Shown here one piece after another: positions 1-8,827 of a stretch of 64,000 bases of DNA. The translations under genes were made by a program, and so were the position numbers. Origin of the DNA: CAYWWY01 sp964580185 (GTDB taxonomy: Bacteria; Thermotogota; Thermotogae; MWEM01); contig CAZOJQ010000012.1 in the NCBI GenBank assembly GCA_964580185.1, positions 1 through 64,000 on the forward strand, read 5' to 3'. The notes beneath the pieces were generated by a model, which was not told the DNA's origin, ran no database searches, and worked only from the letters and a program-made list of their open reading frames with translations. Each line of letters starts with the position of its first letter. Position 1 is the first letter of the stretch.

Positions 1-2133
1 TCGGTCTTCCCAAGCAAAGCGAACTGGATCGGAACCGAATTGGATAAAAATTTCCGCAATGCTCGGAAACTGAGCGATCAAGTCGAAATACTCCTGAGAG
101 TAAGCCTGGATTTGGATCATGTTTTCCTCTTGGAATCCTTCTTCCACCCAAATGCCCTTTTCTTCATCCCGCAAAAAGACCGTACCTGCAGTGAGAAGAA
201 ACCCTTGGAGTGCTCCCATAGCGGAAGCTTGTTCCATTTCGAAAAGGTTTTGGCTTTGCGCGGAAAGGTTCAGTTGCTTGGATTGTTGGACAGCTCCTGC
301 CCCGCTGGTGACCGCTCGAGGATCGTATGCCATTGGCGAGGGAAGGCCCGGTACGGCGCCTATTCCATCCACATCTCCCGTTTCAAGAATCAAATAGGAA
401 GTGTAGGGGGTAGGAATGCCATACTGTTTGCTCAGGCGGATGATTTCCCCCTTCATCTCTTCGTTTTCTCCATGCAATCGAATGAGGTTGAAGATCTCGT
501 TGATCCGACGACCGGCCCATAACATCGATACGTAGGGATTGTAGGCGGGAAGCACATCAAACCGATAAATCTGTTCATATGGTATCCCATCCTGATCTCC
601 CGTAAGGGTGATTGATAACGAGCCATATCCGTCCCATCTCCCGAATACCTTCAAGGGTTGGCCTTGGAACAAGACCAGGTTCCGAGAAGGCACGACATCC
701 ATGACGATGATCTCTTCGCTGGCAAATGAGATGTGAATGTCTGTAAGTACCGGGGAAGTAATCTTTTGGTATAACTCGGAGATAACGGATTCGATATCTT
801 CATCTTCGATCACATAGAAAGCCAGTCCGCCGGTTTCTTGGGCTAATAGGTCGAGAATATAGGTATTGACATCGTACCCTACTCCAAAGGTAAAGATTCG
901 TGTAGTTGGCACACTTTCTGCTATCTGTATGGCGTGGGCAAGAATTTCTCGCTCGTTGGTATTGCCAATGGTCGGTAACCCGTCTGTCAGGAATAGCACG
1001 AAATTGTTGCTTCCATCAGTGTTCGCCAATACCTTGGATATCGCTACATCGAGGGCTTCGTAGATATTGGTCATCCCTCCAGGCTGGGTTCGATCCAACC
1101 ATTGAATCGCCCTTTGAGCGTGTTCTGCCCCAATCGCTTTGCCCCCGTCGCTTGTAGAGAAGAGGGAAATCGCCGAATCGAAAAGGATCACGTTGAAGCG
1201 GTCTTGCGGGTTCAATCGAGCGAGAACAAATTGCGCAGCTCGGATTGCCTGTTCATACTTCACACCCCACATGCTTCCCGAACGATCGACTACAAGAACG
1301 ATATTTTTTGGTACAGGCTTACGTACCTCAAGAGAGGGTAGAAAATCCAACATAAAGGTGCCTTGACCCACTTGCTCTTCGTGAAGGAGAAAGAAGCTCT
1401 CAAAAGCTCTTTGTCCGGTTCCGAAGAGTAGGATCAAATCCTGATTGGGAGCAAAGTTTGTGTCGGCAAAGGAAAAGGTTCCGTACCGTTTGTCGGCCTG
1501 AATCTGTGTGTGGATTGGATGGGAAGGTGAGTAAATATGGTACAGGGGATCCTGGGTCTCAATCGATCCAGCAATCGCGATCTTCTGAATCGTTCCGCTC
1601 AACAGAGAATCGATCTTCAAAGGGTATACCAATTTGTGGTATCCCCCTTCCAATAATACTTCTTGTGTGTATTCGATGATGATCCTTCTCGTTTCATGCG
1701 GTTCGAATGGGTAGATCGAGATGCGAATCAATTGAGTTCCGACATACTCGAGCAGAGCTGGATCCCGGGCTTGTTGGACATATTGGTTGTAGATCTTGCG
1801 GGCTTCATCCGCTTCCATTATCTCGCCTTTGTACTCCTGATTCCCTACCTGCATCCGAAAGTCAGAAATCAAGGCTCCTTTGGGAACGGCAAAGAGATAA
1901 ACCACTTCCATCCACATACCCGAGTCGTTATAGAAAAGTTCATCCACGTGGACGTGCGCAACCTGTTGGTTTAACCGTATGGAAACGGTATGCTCCTGCA
2001 TCTGGATCGGATTTTTGGAAGGGAATCCGGGAACATGAATTTGTGGATGGTCATAATCGGGGATCAAAACCCCATCTGCAAAGCCGGCACCAACCAACAA
2101 CAGAACCATAAGACCCAAGATCACGTTTTTCAA
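1..2133 (-). CDS. Secreted VIT/von Willebrand factor A domain protein (C-terminus cut by window edge)
   Basis: I translated this by hand; the frame stays open from a TTG start at 2133 to base 1 (711 codons). The start follows a strong AGGAGGTG site. The N-terminus is a signal peptide (Lys, a hydrophobic run of Leu/Val/Gly, then Ala-Asp). Roughly residues 20-160 look like a vault/inter-alpha-trypsin (VIT) domain, with the typical stretch about shedding and 'GEIMEADEARKIYNQYV'. A VWA domain follows, with a complete metal-ion-dependent adhesion site: DRSGS, a Thr in 'GGMTNIYEAL' and an Asp in 'FLTDGLPTIG'. Such proteins bind ligands through a divalent metal and act outside the cytoplasm. The substrate is unknown. 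The family is recognised confidently, the role is not. The C-terminal region beyond residue 600 has no motif I recognise. Confidence 0.85.
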   Translation of the reverse strand, partial: MKNVILGLMVLLLVGAGFADGVLIPDYDHPQIHVPGFPSKNPIQMQEHTVSIRLNQQVAHVHVDELFYNDSGMWMEVVYLFAVPKGALISDFRMQVGNQEYKGEIMEADEARKIYNQYVQQARDPALLEYVGTQLIRISIYPFEPHETRRIIIEYTQEVLLEGGYHKLVYPLKIDSLLSGTIQKIAIAGSIETQDPLYHIYSPSHPIHTQIQADKRYGTFSFADTNFAPNQDLILLFGTGQRAFESFFLLHEEQVGQGTFMLDFLPSLEVRKPVPKNIVLVVDRSGSMWGVKYEQAIRAAQFVLARLNPQDRFNVILFDSAISLFSTSDGGKAIGAEHAQRAIQWLDRTQPGGMTNIYEALDVAISKVLANTDGSNNFVLFLTDGLPTIGNTNEREILAHAIQIAESVPTTRIFTFGVGYDVNTYILDLLAQETGGLAFYVIEDEDIESVISELYQKITSPVLTDIHISFASEEIIVMDVVPSRNLVLFQGQPLKVFGRWDGYGSLSITLTGDQDGIPYEQIYRFDVLPAYNPYVSMLWAGRRINEIFNLIRLHGENEEMKGEIIRLSKQYGIPTPYTSYLILETGDVDGIGAVPGLPSPMAYDPRAVTSGAGAVQQSKQLNLSAQSQNLFEMEQASAMGALQGFLLTAGTVFLRDEEKGIWVEEGFQEENMIQIQAYSQEYFDLIAQFPSIAEIFIQFGSDPVRFAWEDR

Positions 2134-2259
2134 ACCGAACACCTCCTATTAGGTCGATGATAATGATGACGTGAAACAAGTCCGGTTTGTGGTAGATGAA
2201 TGAGATGCCAGAGAACGATTGAGAGCGGTTTCTAAACCACTCTTAGCAACGGGGCATTT

Positions 2260-3003
2260 TCATGGTTTTGTTCCCAAAACAATCAATCGCGAAGCATCGA
2301 CATCGTATGGGGTGCCCGAAAGGCTTCCGTAAATCCGAATGGTATGGAACCCAACCGATTCCAAGAGCAGTTTCAATTCCTGAGCGGAATACAGGTTCAG
2401 ACAGAACCGGAAGGTTTGAGCCACACCATTTTGGATAAGGATCCATTCATTTTCGATCCGACTCCAAGCATCGGCAATCTTGCGCCGTTCCACCAAGATT
2501 GACCCATCGTCCAACAGGCTGGTACCTGAATCATGGAAGGTTCGCGCAAGAACTTCCTTGCCAACAACATCCAAAATCAGCGCTCCCCCCGGTTTTAGGT
2601 TTCCATAGATCTGCGACAATACCCCACGATCCTCATCCTTTTCCTCGAAGTACCCAAAGGAAGTGAACATACTTTGGACTAGATCATAAGAGCAGGGCCG
2701 CTTGAAAAAGCGCATATCTTCCAACACCCATTCGATTTCGAGTCTTTCTTTGCGCGCCCGTTCTTTTGCAATGTTCATGAGAAAATCGGTTCGATCGACC
2801 CCGGTCACTCGGAAGCCCCTTTTTGCCCATTCGAGCGTGTGTCTCCCAGGTCCCGAACACAGATCCAGAACAGAACCGGATTCGATTCCCGTCAATCGGA
2901 TGATATCCTCTACCTGTTGGGGCGCTCGTTCGAAAGCCCGAGCCGAAAACATGAATGGGTACAAACGTTCCCAAAATCCATCGTCTTCAAACCATTGTGC
3001 CAT
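2260..3003 (-). CDS. Class I SAM-dependent methyltransferase
   Basis: About 247 residues with a standard Rossmann methyltransferase fold. Motif I is 'VLDLCSGPGRHTLEWAKRG' near residues 45-63, followed by an acidic residue at the end of the second strand in 'VTGVDRTDF'. A later 'LKPGGALILDVVGKE' matches the post-motif III strand. The closest general type is the small-molecule methyltransferase 25 group, but the substrate cannot be read from sequence. ATG codons lie at 3009 and 3003. I prefer 3003, because it sits 7 bases after the GGAGGA site while 3009 abuts it. An extended -10 (TGGTATAAT) lies about 50 bases upstream on the same strand. The gene stands alone, between the VWA gene and the divergent polysaccharide operon. 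Confidence 0.88.
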   Translation of the reverse strand: MAQWFEDDGFWERLYPFMFSARAFERAPQQVEDIIRLTGIESGSVLDLCSGPGRHTLEWAKRGFRVTGVDRTDFLMNIAKERARKERLEIEWVLEDMRFFKRPCSYDLVQSMFTSFGYFEEKDEDRGVLSQIYGNLKPGGALILDVVGKEVLARTFHDSGTSLLDDGSILVERRKIADAWSRIENEWILIQNGVAQTFRFCLNLYSAQELKLLLESVGFHTIRIYGSLSGTPYDVDASRLIVLGTKP

Positions 3004-3055
3004 GACCATTCCTCCTTTGCATCATTACCCAAAGAATCCATCGATGTTGTGGACG

Positions 3056-3064
3056 ATTATACCA
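3056..3064 (-). promoter_or_regulatory. Extended -10 promoter of the methyltransferase
   Basis: The minus strand reads TGGTATAAT, 53 bases before the start at 3003. No good -35 is visible, as expected for an extended -10 promoter. The same 9-mer recurs upstream of several other genes in the window. Confidence 0.6.
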
Positions 3065-3134
3065 CGCCAGCGCCCTATACAGCGAAAGGATCGAGCAGAT
3101 TCTGTTCGCCAGGTAAAAAGATCGGTTCAGTTTG

Positions 3135-3143
3135 TGGTATACT
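3135..3143 (+). promoter_or_regulatory. Extended -10 promoter of the polysaccharide operon
   Basis: TGGTATACT about 31 bases upstream of the first gene at 3174 is a one-base variant of the recurrent TGGTATAAT element. It gives a divergent promoter pair with the methyltransferase gene. Confidence 0.5.
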
Positions 3144-3173
3144 GGGTAATCATCTGATTGAGGGGAGCGGAGG

Positions 3174-4475
3174 ATGAAGAAACTCGTACTTCGTTTTGGA
3201 TTTTGGGTCTTTGACCATCTCCGGAATAGAAAGGTCCTCAGGCATGTTCAAGACCTTCAGCGCTGGATCGACCATCCAAATGAAATCGAAAGCGTTCATA
3301 CAGAAAACCTTTCCGATCTTTTGCATCATGCAACGCACCATACGCCATACTATCGCAAGTATCAGGGCGCGCAAGATCTGAGCGCATTTCCAGTGTTGAC
3401 GAAATCAATCCTTAGGGATCAAGGCGCGCGTATGTTTTCCGATGGGCACCAAAAAAGGGTATCGGTCTTTACAAGCGGTTCCTATGGAACTCCCATGGTC
3501 TTTTGGCTATCCCCAGAGAAAAAAGCCCGCCGATTGGCCGAGGCCCTGGTGTATAACCAACTGGCGGGGTATAGGGTTGGTTGCCGATATGCGATGGTCA
3601 ACGGGGAAATGGAACGGAAAAAAAAGGCCTTTATGCGCTTCATCAACAATGAAGTGAGGATCAACCAAACGCATTTTTCAGACTCCGAACTGGAATGGGC
3701 TTGCAAGCGGTTGGCCAATGGGAATATTCAGTTCGTTATTGGATGGCCTTCAGTGATCACCCCGATCGCGCAGTATGCGGAGCGTAAAGGGATGGGATTC
3801 TCATCGATTCGAGGAGTCATATCGATGGGAGAGATGCTTCTCGAAATCCAACGAGCGCAGATAAAGAAGGTTTTTCTTTGCCCAGTGCTGAACCGATATG
3901 CTGCGGTAGAACTGGGAGTCGTTGCGCATGAAATGCCCCAAGAAAAAGGGATGATCATCAATCGAGCCAGTTATCGAGTGGAGATTCTGAACAGAGATCG
4001 GGACGAACCGGCCTCTGAAGGGGAAGTTGGACGGATTGTGATCACAGATCTCTTCTCTCATAGTATGCCTTTGATCCGGTATGATATCGGGGATTTGGCT
4101 GTATGCGCTCGCAATTCAACCACTGGAGCATCCGTTTTGGATCACATCGAAGGGAGATCTCTCGAAACCGTTTATCATAGTGATGGTACACCCATTGCCC
4201 CACTCAGCCTTTTCAGTGCCATTCCTAAAGGGGAAAAAAAGAAAATGCGTCAGTTTCAGATCGTTCAAACCGCGCCGACGGTCGTTGAAGTGAATGTGGT
4301 TTCTGCTGACCCATCATTGGATTCCCAGGCAGTCGTTCAAGCCATCCAAACCCTCATGGGCAGCGATGTTTACGTTCGGATCAATCGGGTTCAATCGATC
4401 TCCGCCCTTCCTTCAGGGAAACGACCCGTTATCATGCGGAAGATGCAAAGCGGTTCGGGCCAGGGACAAAAATGA
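3174..4475 (+). CDS. CapK/phenylacetate-CoA-ligase-like adenylate-forming enzyme
   Basis: A 433-residue member of the family that includes phenylacetate-CoA ligase and the capsular polysaccharide protein CapK. The Ser/Gly-rich nucleotide loop is 'FTSGSYGTPMVFW' (about residues 99-111). The adenylation signature region is 'YAAVELGVVAHE', and 'MPLIRYDIGD' is the conserved Arg/Asp motif of the enzyme class. Members activate an acid as its adenylate. In sugar loci they probably supply an acyl or aminoacyl group to a glycan. It overlaps the next gene by ATGA, and the following genes are a glycosyltransferase and an acyltransferase, so a role in surface polysaccharide decoration is likely but inferred. 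The start is preceded by GGGGAG. Confidence 0.85.
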   Translation: MKKLVLRFGFWVFDHLRNRKVLRHVQDLQRWIDHPNEIESVHTENLSDLLHHATHHTPYYRKYQGAQDLSAFPVLTKSILRDQGARMFSDGHQKRVSVFTSGSYGTPMVFWLSPEKKARRLAEALVYNQLAGYRVGCRYAMVNGEMERKKKAFMRFINNEVRINQTHFSDSELEWACKRLANGNIQFVIGWPSVITPIAQYAERKGMGFSSIRGVISMGEMLLEIQRAQIKKVFLCPVLNRYAAVELGVVAHEMPQEKGMIINRASYRVEILNRDRDEPASEGEVGRIVITDLFSHSMPLIRYDIGDLAVCARNSTTGASVLDHIEGRSLETVYHSDGTPIAPLSLFSAIPKGEKKKMRQFQIVQTAPTVVEVNVVSADPSLDSQAVVQAIQTLMGSDVYVRINRVQSISALPSGKRPVIMRKMQSGSGQGQK

Positions 4476-5608
4476 AGAAAGTCCTTTTTACCGCATCCAT
4501 CTATGGGCATTTTACGGCCTTCCATCTTCCCTACATGCAAATGCTCCAAGACCAGTTTCATTGTCGGGTGTTTGCGGCAGCGGCCTGTACTCGAGGGACG
4601 GCTAAAGTAGCTTTGGAGGATCGGGGTATGGTTTGCGTCGATATTCCGTTTCACCGCTCTCCGTTTCATCCAGGGAATCTTCAGGCCCTTTATCGTCTCC
4701 GAGCCCTCATCCGCACAGAAGGGTTTGATTTGATTCACACCCACACCCCAACCGCCTCTTTTGTCTGTCGATTGGCTGCAAAAATGCAAGGGATGACCAA
4801 TTTGCTGTATACTGCGCATGGATTTCACTTTACCCGGAACACCCCTAGGTGGAAGCGATGGTTCTACTATTGGCTTGAATCGATTGCGGCTTGTTGGACC
4901 TCCGCGATCATCGTGATCAATGACGAGGATCATCAGAATGCGCTCACGATGGGTTATCCACCCGATCGGATCCAACAGATCCACGGAATCGGAGTGGAAG
5001 AACCGAACTCTTACATGAAAGAAGATTTTGAAATGTTCAAGCACTCATGGGGCATTCCGCCACAAGCGCTTGTCGTTGTGTGCGTCGGATACTTTCGAAA
5101 AGACAAGAACCACCGATTCCTTCTGAATGCATGGAAGGAGATTCAAGCCCTCTACGGGGATGTCTATCTCATTCTTGTGGGCGATGGTCCCTTGCGCGCT
5201 CGTTTGGAGCGAATGCAAGCAAAAATGGGCCTTCAGCGCGTCATTTTTGCAGGGCGCCAAACGGATGTCTACCCCTTTCTCTACGCTTCTGACCTCGTTG
5301 TGGCGGCGTCTTTGCGGGAAGGGCTTTCTCGGAGCGTCATGGAGGCAATGGCATCAGGAAAGCCGGTGGTTGCGACAGATATCCGGGGGCACAGGGATCT
5401 TGTGCGTCATGGAGAAACCGGATTCCTAATCTCTCCCGGAGATCGGCAAGGAATGGTTGATTCCATTTCCAAGCTCCTTTCGGATCCGGATCTGCGAAAC
5501 CGTTTTGGAACACAAGGAAGGGAAGAAATCAAAGCATATGGATTGGAACGGACACGCGCCGAGATGAAAAGCATCTATTCTCGGTATTTGGCCGATTCCA
5601 ATCCATGA
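4472..5608 (+). CDS. GT4-family glycosyltransferase
   Basis: 378 residues with the two-domain GT-B layout. The N-terminal half is an acceptor domain ('FDLIHTHTPTASFVCRLAAK' region, 'TAHGFHF'). The C-terminal half is a nucleotide-sugar domain beginning around 'VCVGYFRKDKNH'. The E-x7-E type motif is seen as 'REGLSRSVMEAMASGKPVV', followed by 'GHRDLVRHGETGFL', which is typical of retaining family 4 enzymes. It resembles exopolysaccharide and capsule transferases of the EpsD/PglA kind. The start codon overlaps the stop of the CapK-like gene (ATGA), implying translational coupling. The donor and acceptor sugars are unknown. No membrane segment is evident, so it should act on the cytoplasmic face on a lipid-linked glycan. 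Confidence 0.92.
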   Translation: MKKVLFTASIYGHFTAFHLPYMQMLQDQFHCRVFAAAACTRGTAKVALEDRGMVCVDIPFHRSPFHPGNLQALYRLRALIRTEGFDLIHTHTPTASFVCRLAAKMQGMTNLLYTAHGFHFTRNTPRWKRWFYYWLESIAACWTSAIIVINDEDHQNALTMGYPPDRIQQIHGIGVEEPNSYMKEDFEMFKHSWGIPPQALVVVCVGYFRKDKNHRFLLNAWKEIQALYGDVYLILVGDGPLRARLERMQAKMGLQRVIFAGRQTDVYPFLYASDLVVAASLREGLSRSVMEAMASGKPVVATDIRGHRDLVRHGETGFLISPGDRQGMVDSISKLLSDPDLRNRFGTQGREEIKAYGLERTRAEMKSIYSRYLADSNP

Positions 5609-5637
5609 TCGATTCATACGATGGGGGGTGTGATTGA

Positions 5638-6309
5638 ATGAAACAGATTGTCGTTTTTGGGGCGGGAGGAGCAGCAAAGGGTTGCCTACAAATCATATCC
5701 GACATCAATAAACAATCCCGCAAATATGCCTTTTTGGGGTTTTTGGATGAAAACCAAGATCGACACGGAACTCTGTTCATGGGTTATCCGATTCTTGGGG
5801 ATTACGCCTGGTTCCGTGAAAACCCCAATGCCGGGGTGGTTGTCGGGATTGCCGATCCGTTTGCGAAACGCCGAGTGGTTCATCGGATCCGCTCGCTCGG
5901 GCACGATGGTTTTGTTACGATCATTCATCCGAGGGCTTGGGTCGCTGATGATATCCCAATCGGATGTGGATCAATCGTCTATGCGATGGCAACAGTCAAC
6001 GCGTCTGCCCAATTGGGGGATTTTGCGCTGGTTAATATGCACGCAACCATTGGACACGACAGCATAATAGGAGACTACGCGATGATCGCGCCCGGCGCGC
6101 GCGTCTTGGGGCATGCTCATGTGGGGACAGGTGCCCAGATGGGCGCGAACAGTGTCCTTTTCCATGAGAAGACGCTTGGGGACTGGTCCATTCTTGGAGC
6201 GGGCAGCGTTGCCATTAAAAGCATTCCTTCTGGGTCGACCGCTGTGGGCGTACCGGCTGAAGTGATCAAGAATCGACCAAGCGGTGCTTCTGGATCAGTT
6301 CAACGATGA
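5638..6309 (+). CDS. NeuD/PglD-type sugar O/N-acyltransferase
   Basis: 223 residues. The N-terminal 80 form a PglD_N Rossmann-like domain ('VVFGAGGAAKGCL' then 'GFLDENQD' and 'GVVVGIADP'). The rest is a left-handed beta-helix of hexapeptide repeats, including 'HATIGHDSIIGDYAMIAPGA' with the likely catalytic His near residue 141. It ends with 'GSTAVGVPAEVIKN', the usual hexapeptide-family tail. Members transfer acetyl or another acyl group to sialic acid or an amino sugar. It is the third gene of the polysaccharide operon. Its last 44 bases overlap the 3' end of the convergent kinase-like gene, so the two transcripts are antisense there. Confidence 0.9.
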   Translation: MKQIVVFGAGGAAKGCLQIISDINKQSRKYAFLGFLDENQDRHGTLFMGYPILGDYAWFRENPNAGVVVGIADPFAKRRVVHRIRSLGHDGFVTIIHPRAWVADDIPIGCGSIVYAMATVNASAQLGDFALVNMHATIGHDSIIGDYAMIAPGARVLGHAHVGTGAQMGANSVLFHEKTLGDWSILGAGSVAIKSIPSGSTAVGVPAEVIKNRPSGASGSVQR

Positions 6310-8026
6310 CCTTGGCTGCCTCAAGAGGCCCTTCCTGTTCGTACCCTTCGATTCCCAGCCGGGTTCGGAGCACCCCAAATTGGACCTTTTGCGCTTTCAT
6401 CTTTTGGAAAAACACCCGCGCGATTGCTTCATGTTTTTCCTTCTTTTGGACAGCACCAAAGGGATTGGCAAAATAACTGTACGTCAACCCCTTTTCATCC
6501 GTTGTTCCCTTAGCCATTCGGGCGCCTTCCGAGAATACTCGATACGCCTGATCGATATCATCGATAAAGGAAAGAATGGGATGATGATCATCCACTTCTT
6601 CATAGTTATTGATGTAGAAAAGGTAATCAACAGGCGTTTGGGTAATGACATCCGGATAATTGGAAAAGGGTACGATGACTCGGGCATTGACAATATTGGG
6701 ATTGATGAAAATGCTTCGATCCATCGCTTGATACGCATATCCGGGTTGCAGGTCGTCCAGGCGCACAAAGGCTCCCACTTCGGTGCCTTCCGCATACACT
6801 CTGTCTTTTTCATCCAAATGCAAAGAACCCATATCGTCAATGACGATCTCCACATCGGCGGTTATGGATGGATCCAGTTTGTTGATTGCTTCCAATGTCT
6901 CGGATTTCCCTGCGCCACTGTCTCCGACCAGCATAAACGTAGCATTGACCCCGTTGGACAGGGTAATTTTGGCCAAAGCGCCATGAATCGGAAGATTGCC
7001 CCGGTCCATCTGAATCAGGTTATGCACGGTCAGCGTCATCTTTTTCATGTATCCGAAATAATCAATATGCGCTCCATTGGGCAAAAAACCAAAGTAGCTC
7101 CCTTCTTCATAATTCACAAAGCCGTGCATTTCATCTTCTTCAAAAATCGAAGAATCTAAGCCGAAGAGAACAAAACCGTCGGGTTTTTGATTGAGAAAGG
7201 TATCTGGATGCGCGATTTCAAAGAGGTTCATCAATCCTGCGCCCAGATAGAGGAAATCCTGGTAGATATAGATCATCATCAGAAGTTTGCCCACCCAAAT
7301 TGGAAAGCCATACCATTTTCCTGGGTTCAGGTTGAATCGGGATAGCATTTCTTTTCCTTCCTTAACGGGGAATATACCGACGCGTTTGTTGGATTTCGTG
7401 TAGAATATGACTGGTGGTTCGTAGAAAGTCTTCCAAACAAAGGGGACTTCGTAAAGGGAAGAGTTGGGCAACCGGTTTTCTTTGGGAAACTTGAATCGAT
7501 CCACCATAAACCCTACTTGGATGCCTCCGGGGAGATGGTGCAATACTTTGAACGGTTTATGGGTCAGATGAAACATGATTCGTCGATAGATTTCCATGGT
7601 CAGTTTTTTTAAATCATCACTCTGTCGGAAGAGCATATAATCCAAAGCAATCTGATTATCGTCGGAGTACGGATACGGTTGTTGCTGAATTAGGAACCGG
7701 TGTTTGGTTCTCCAGTAGTTGTATAAACTTTCCACAAAAACAGCGAAAGACTCGGGGTGAATATCGATCTTGCGGATGCCAAACAGTTCGGATTGGAGAA
7801 TCTCTTCTATAGTGTGCAAGTTCAGCAGATACATCACATCGATGATTGACTGAATGTTATACTCCGCCCCATTTCGAAAAAAGGCAAGAGACTTCAATAT
7901 TGGGGAGTTCCGCACTTTCAGCGTCTCAATAAAATCCTTGACCAGGCAAAACAGCGTATTTGACTGAAAGACCTGGGAAACATTTGTAAAGGCCTTTCCG
8001 CCCGCAACAATCGCAGTTCGGTCCAT
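6266..8026 (-). CDS. Large HprK/PEPCK-superfamily P-loop protein of unknown role
   Basis: 586 residues from the ATG at 8026, which sits 6 bases after GGAGGG; an ATG at 8032 abuts the site. The N-terminal 340 residues are not recognisable. From about residue 348 the sequence follows the HPr kinase/PEP carboxykinase core: 'IHGALAKITLSNGVNATFML', a Walker A 'GDSGAGKSE' (about 370-378), and 'VEIVIDD' (about 394-400), where HprK has its acidic Mg-binding pair. A later 'YSYFANPFG' and 'VLRTRLGI' resemble the PEPCK C-terminal part. True HPr kinase has about 310 residues and true PEPCK about 530, with different motifs, so neither name fits. It probably phosphorylates or carboxylates something with ATP; the substrate is unknown. 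No HPr gene is nearby. Confidence 0.6.
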   Translation of the reverse strand: MDRTAIVAGGKAFTNVSQVFQSNTLFCLVKDFIETLKVRNSPILKSLAFFRNGAEYNIQSIIDVMYLLNLHTIEEILQSELFGIRKIDIHPESFAVFVESLYNYWRTKHRFLIQQQPYPYSDDNQIALDYMLFRQSDDLKKLTMEIYRRIMFHLTHKPFKVLHHLPGGIQVGFMVDRFKFPKENRLPNSSLYEVPFVWKTFYEPPVIFYTKSNKRVGIFPVKEGKEMLSRFNLNPGKWYGFPIWVGKLLMMIYIYQDFLYLGAGLMNLFEIAHPDTFLNQKPDGFVLFGLDSSIFEEDEMHGFVNYEEGSYFGFLPNGAHIDYFGYMKKMTLTVHNLIQMDRGNLPIHGALAKITLSNGVNATFMLVGDSGAGKSETLEAINKLDPSITADVEIVIDDMGSLHLDEKDRVYAEGTEVGAFVRLDDLQPGYAYQAMDRSIFINPNIVNARVIVPFSNYPDVITQTPVDYLFYINNYEEVDDHHPILSFIDDIDQAYRVFSEGARMAKGTTDEKGLTYSYFANPFGAVQKKEKHEAIARVFFQKMKAQKVQFGVLRTRLGIEGYEQEGPLEAAKVIVELIQKHRLVDS

Positions 8027-8055
8027 TTTCATCCCTCCTCAGGTCGATTTGGGGT

Positions 8056-8064
8056 ATTGTACCA
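8056..8064 (-). promoter_or_regulatory. Extended -10-like promoter of the P-loop protein gene
   Basis: The minus strand reads TGGTACAAT, one base from the recurrent TGGTATAAT, 30 bases upstream of the start at 8026. Confidence 0.45.
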
Positions 8065-8236
8065 TTCTTTTCTCTATTGTCTCGAAACAAGTCAGGAATT
8101 GAATGCTTACCAAAGAATAGCCCGAATGATCAAACCATCGGTAGAATTCGTCCTTTTGATCAGAGTTATTCGGTGTTCTTAGGCGATCAACGGTTTGGCT
8201 GAATGATCCCCCAACGCAAATAAGGAGCGATCGATT

Positions 8237-8827
8237 TTGAATCACAAGACATTGCCTGCGTTTGATCGGATTGCGCCATGGTACGAACCCTTCATGACCT
8301 TCTTTTTCCTTAATCGAGACAAAGCGCTCCTTTCGCTGATCCAACCACATGGGCATGAGCGGATTTTGGATGTTGGAGCGGGAACTGGCCGGTTTGGAAA
8401 AATCCTTGCCCCTTTGGCCCATTCGGTTACGCTGGTGGACGAAAGCGCGCGAATGCTGGGCCGTTTGAAGACCAAGGAATCAAATATCCAAGCGCTTGTC
8501 GGCGACATCTTTACCCTTCATCTTCCCAGCGATCATTATGATTGGATTGTCTTATCCGATGTTATCCATCATCTGCCCCATTTCGAGAGACTCTTTCCTC
8601 TGCTTGCTTCCTTCTTGAAAGACCAAGGGAGGATCTTGATCCACGAGTATACGCCGAACCATTGGACCACCCGATGGCTCGGCTTTTTTGAGCGCAGGTT
8701 ATTCGGTTCGTTGGATTTCAAGGATATGGATCAAATGAAAAAAGCCATCCAGCCATGGTTTCAACTGGAGCAAATCGAAAGCAAACGAGGATGGTACATC
8801 ATAGTTGCCAAGAAAAAAAGTGCGTAG
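8237..8827 (+). CDS. Class I SAM-dependent methyltransferase (UbiE-like)
   Basis: 196 residues with a TTG start, placed 9 bases after AAGGAG. It begins 'LPAFDRIAPWYEPFM', the usual entry of UbiE/methyltransferase-11 proteins. Motif I is 'ILDVGAGTGRFG' (about residues 43-54), and 'DWIVLSDVIHHLPHF' is the motif II/III region with the His pair common in this group. A C-terminal 'GWYIIVAKKK' closes the fold. It is the first gene of a three-gene operon with another methyltransferase and a radical SAM enzyme. The substrate is unknown. The operon suggests a small metabolite or cofactor rather than RNA or protein. Confidence 0.85.
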   Translation: MNHKTLPAFDRIAPWYEPFMTFFFLNRDKALLSLIQPHGHERILDVGAGTGRFGKILAPLAHSVTLVDESARMLGRLKTKESNIQALVGDIFTLHLPSDHYDWIVLSDVIHHLPHFERLFPLLASFLKDQGRILIHEYTPNHWTTRWLGFFERRLFGSLDFKDMDQMKKAIQPWFQLEQIESKRGWYIIVAKKKSA

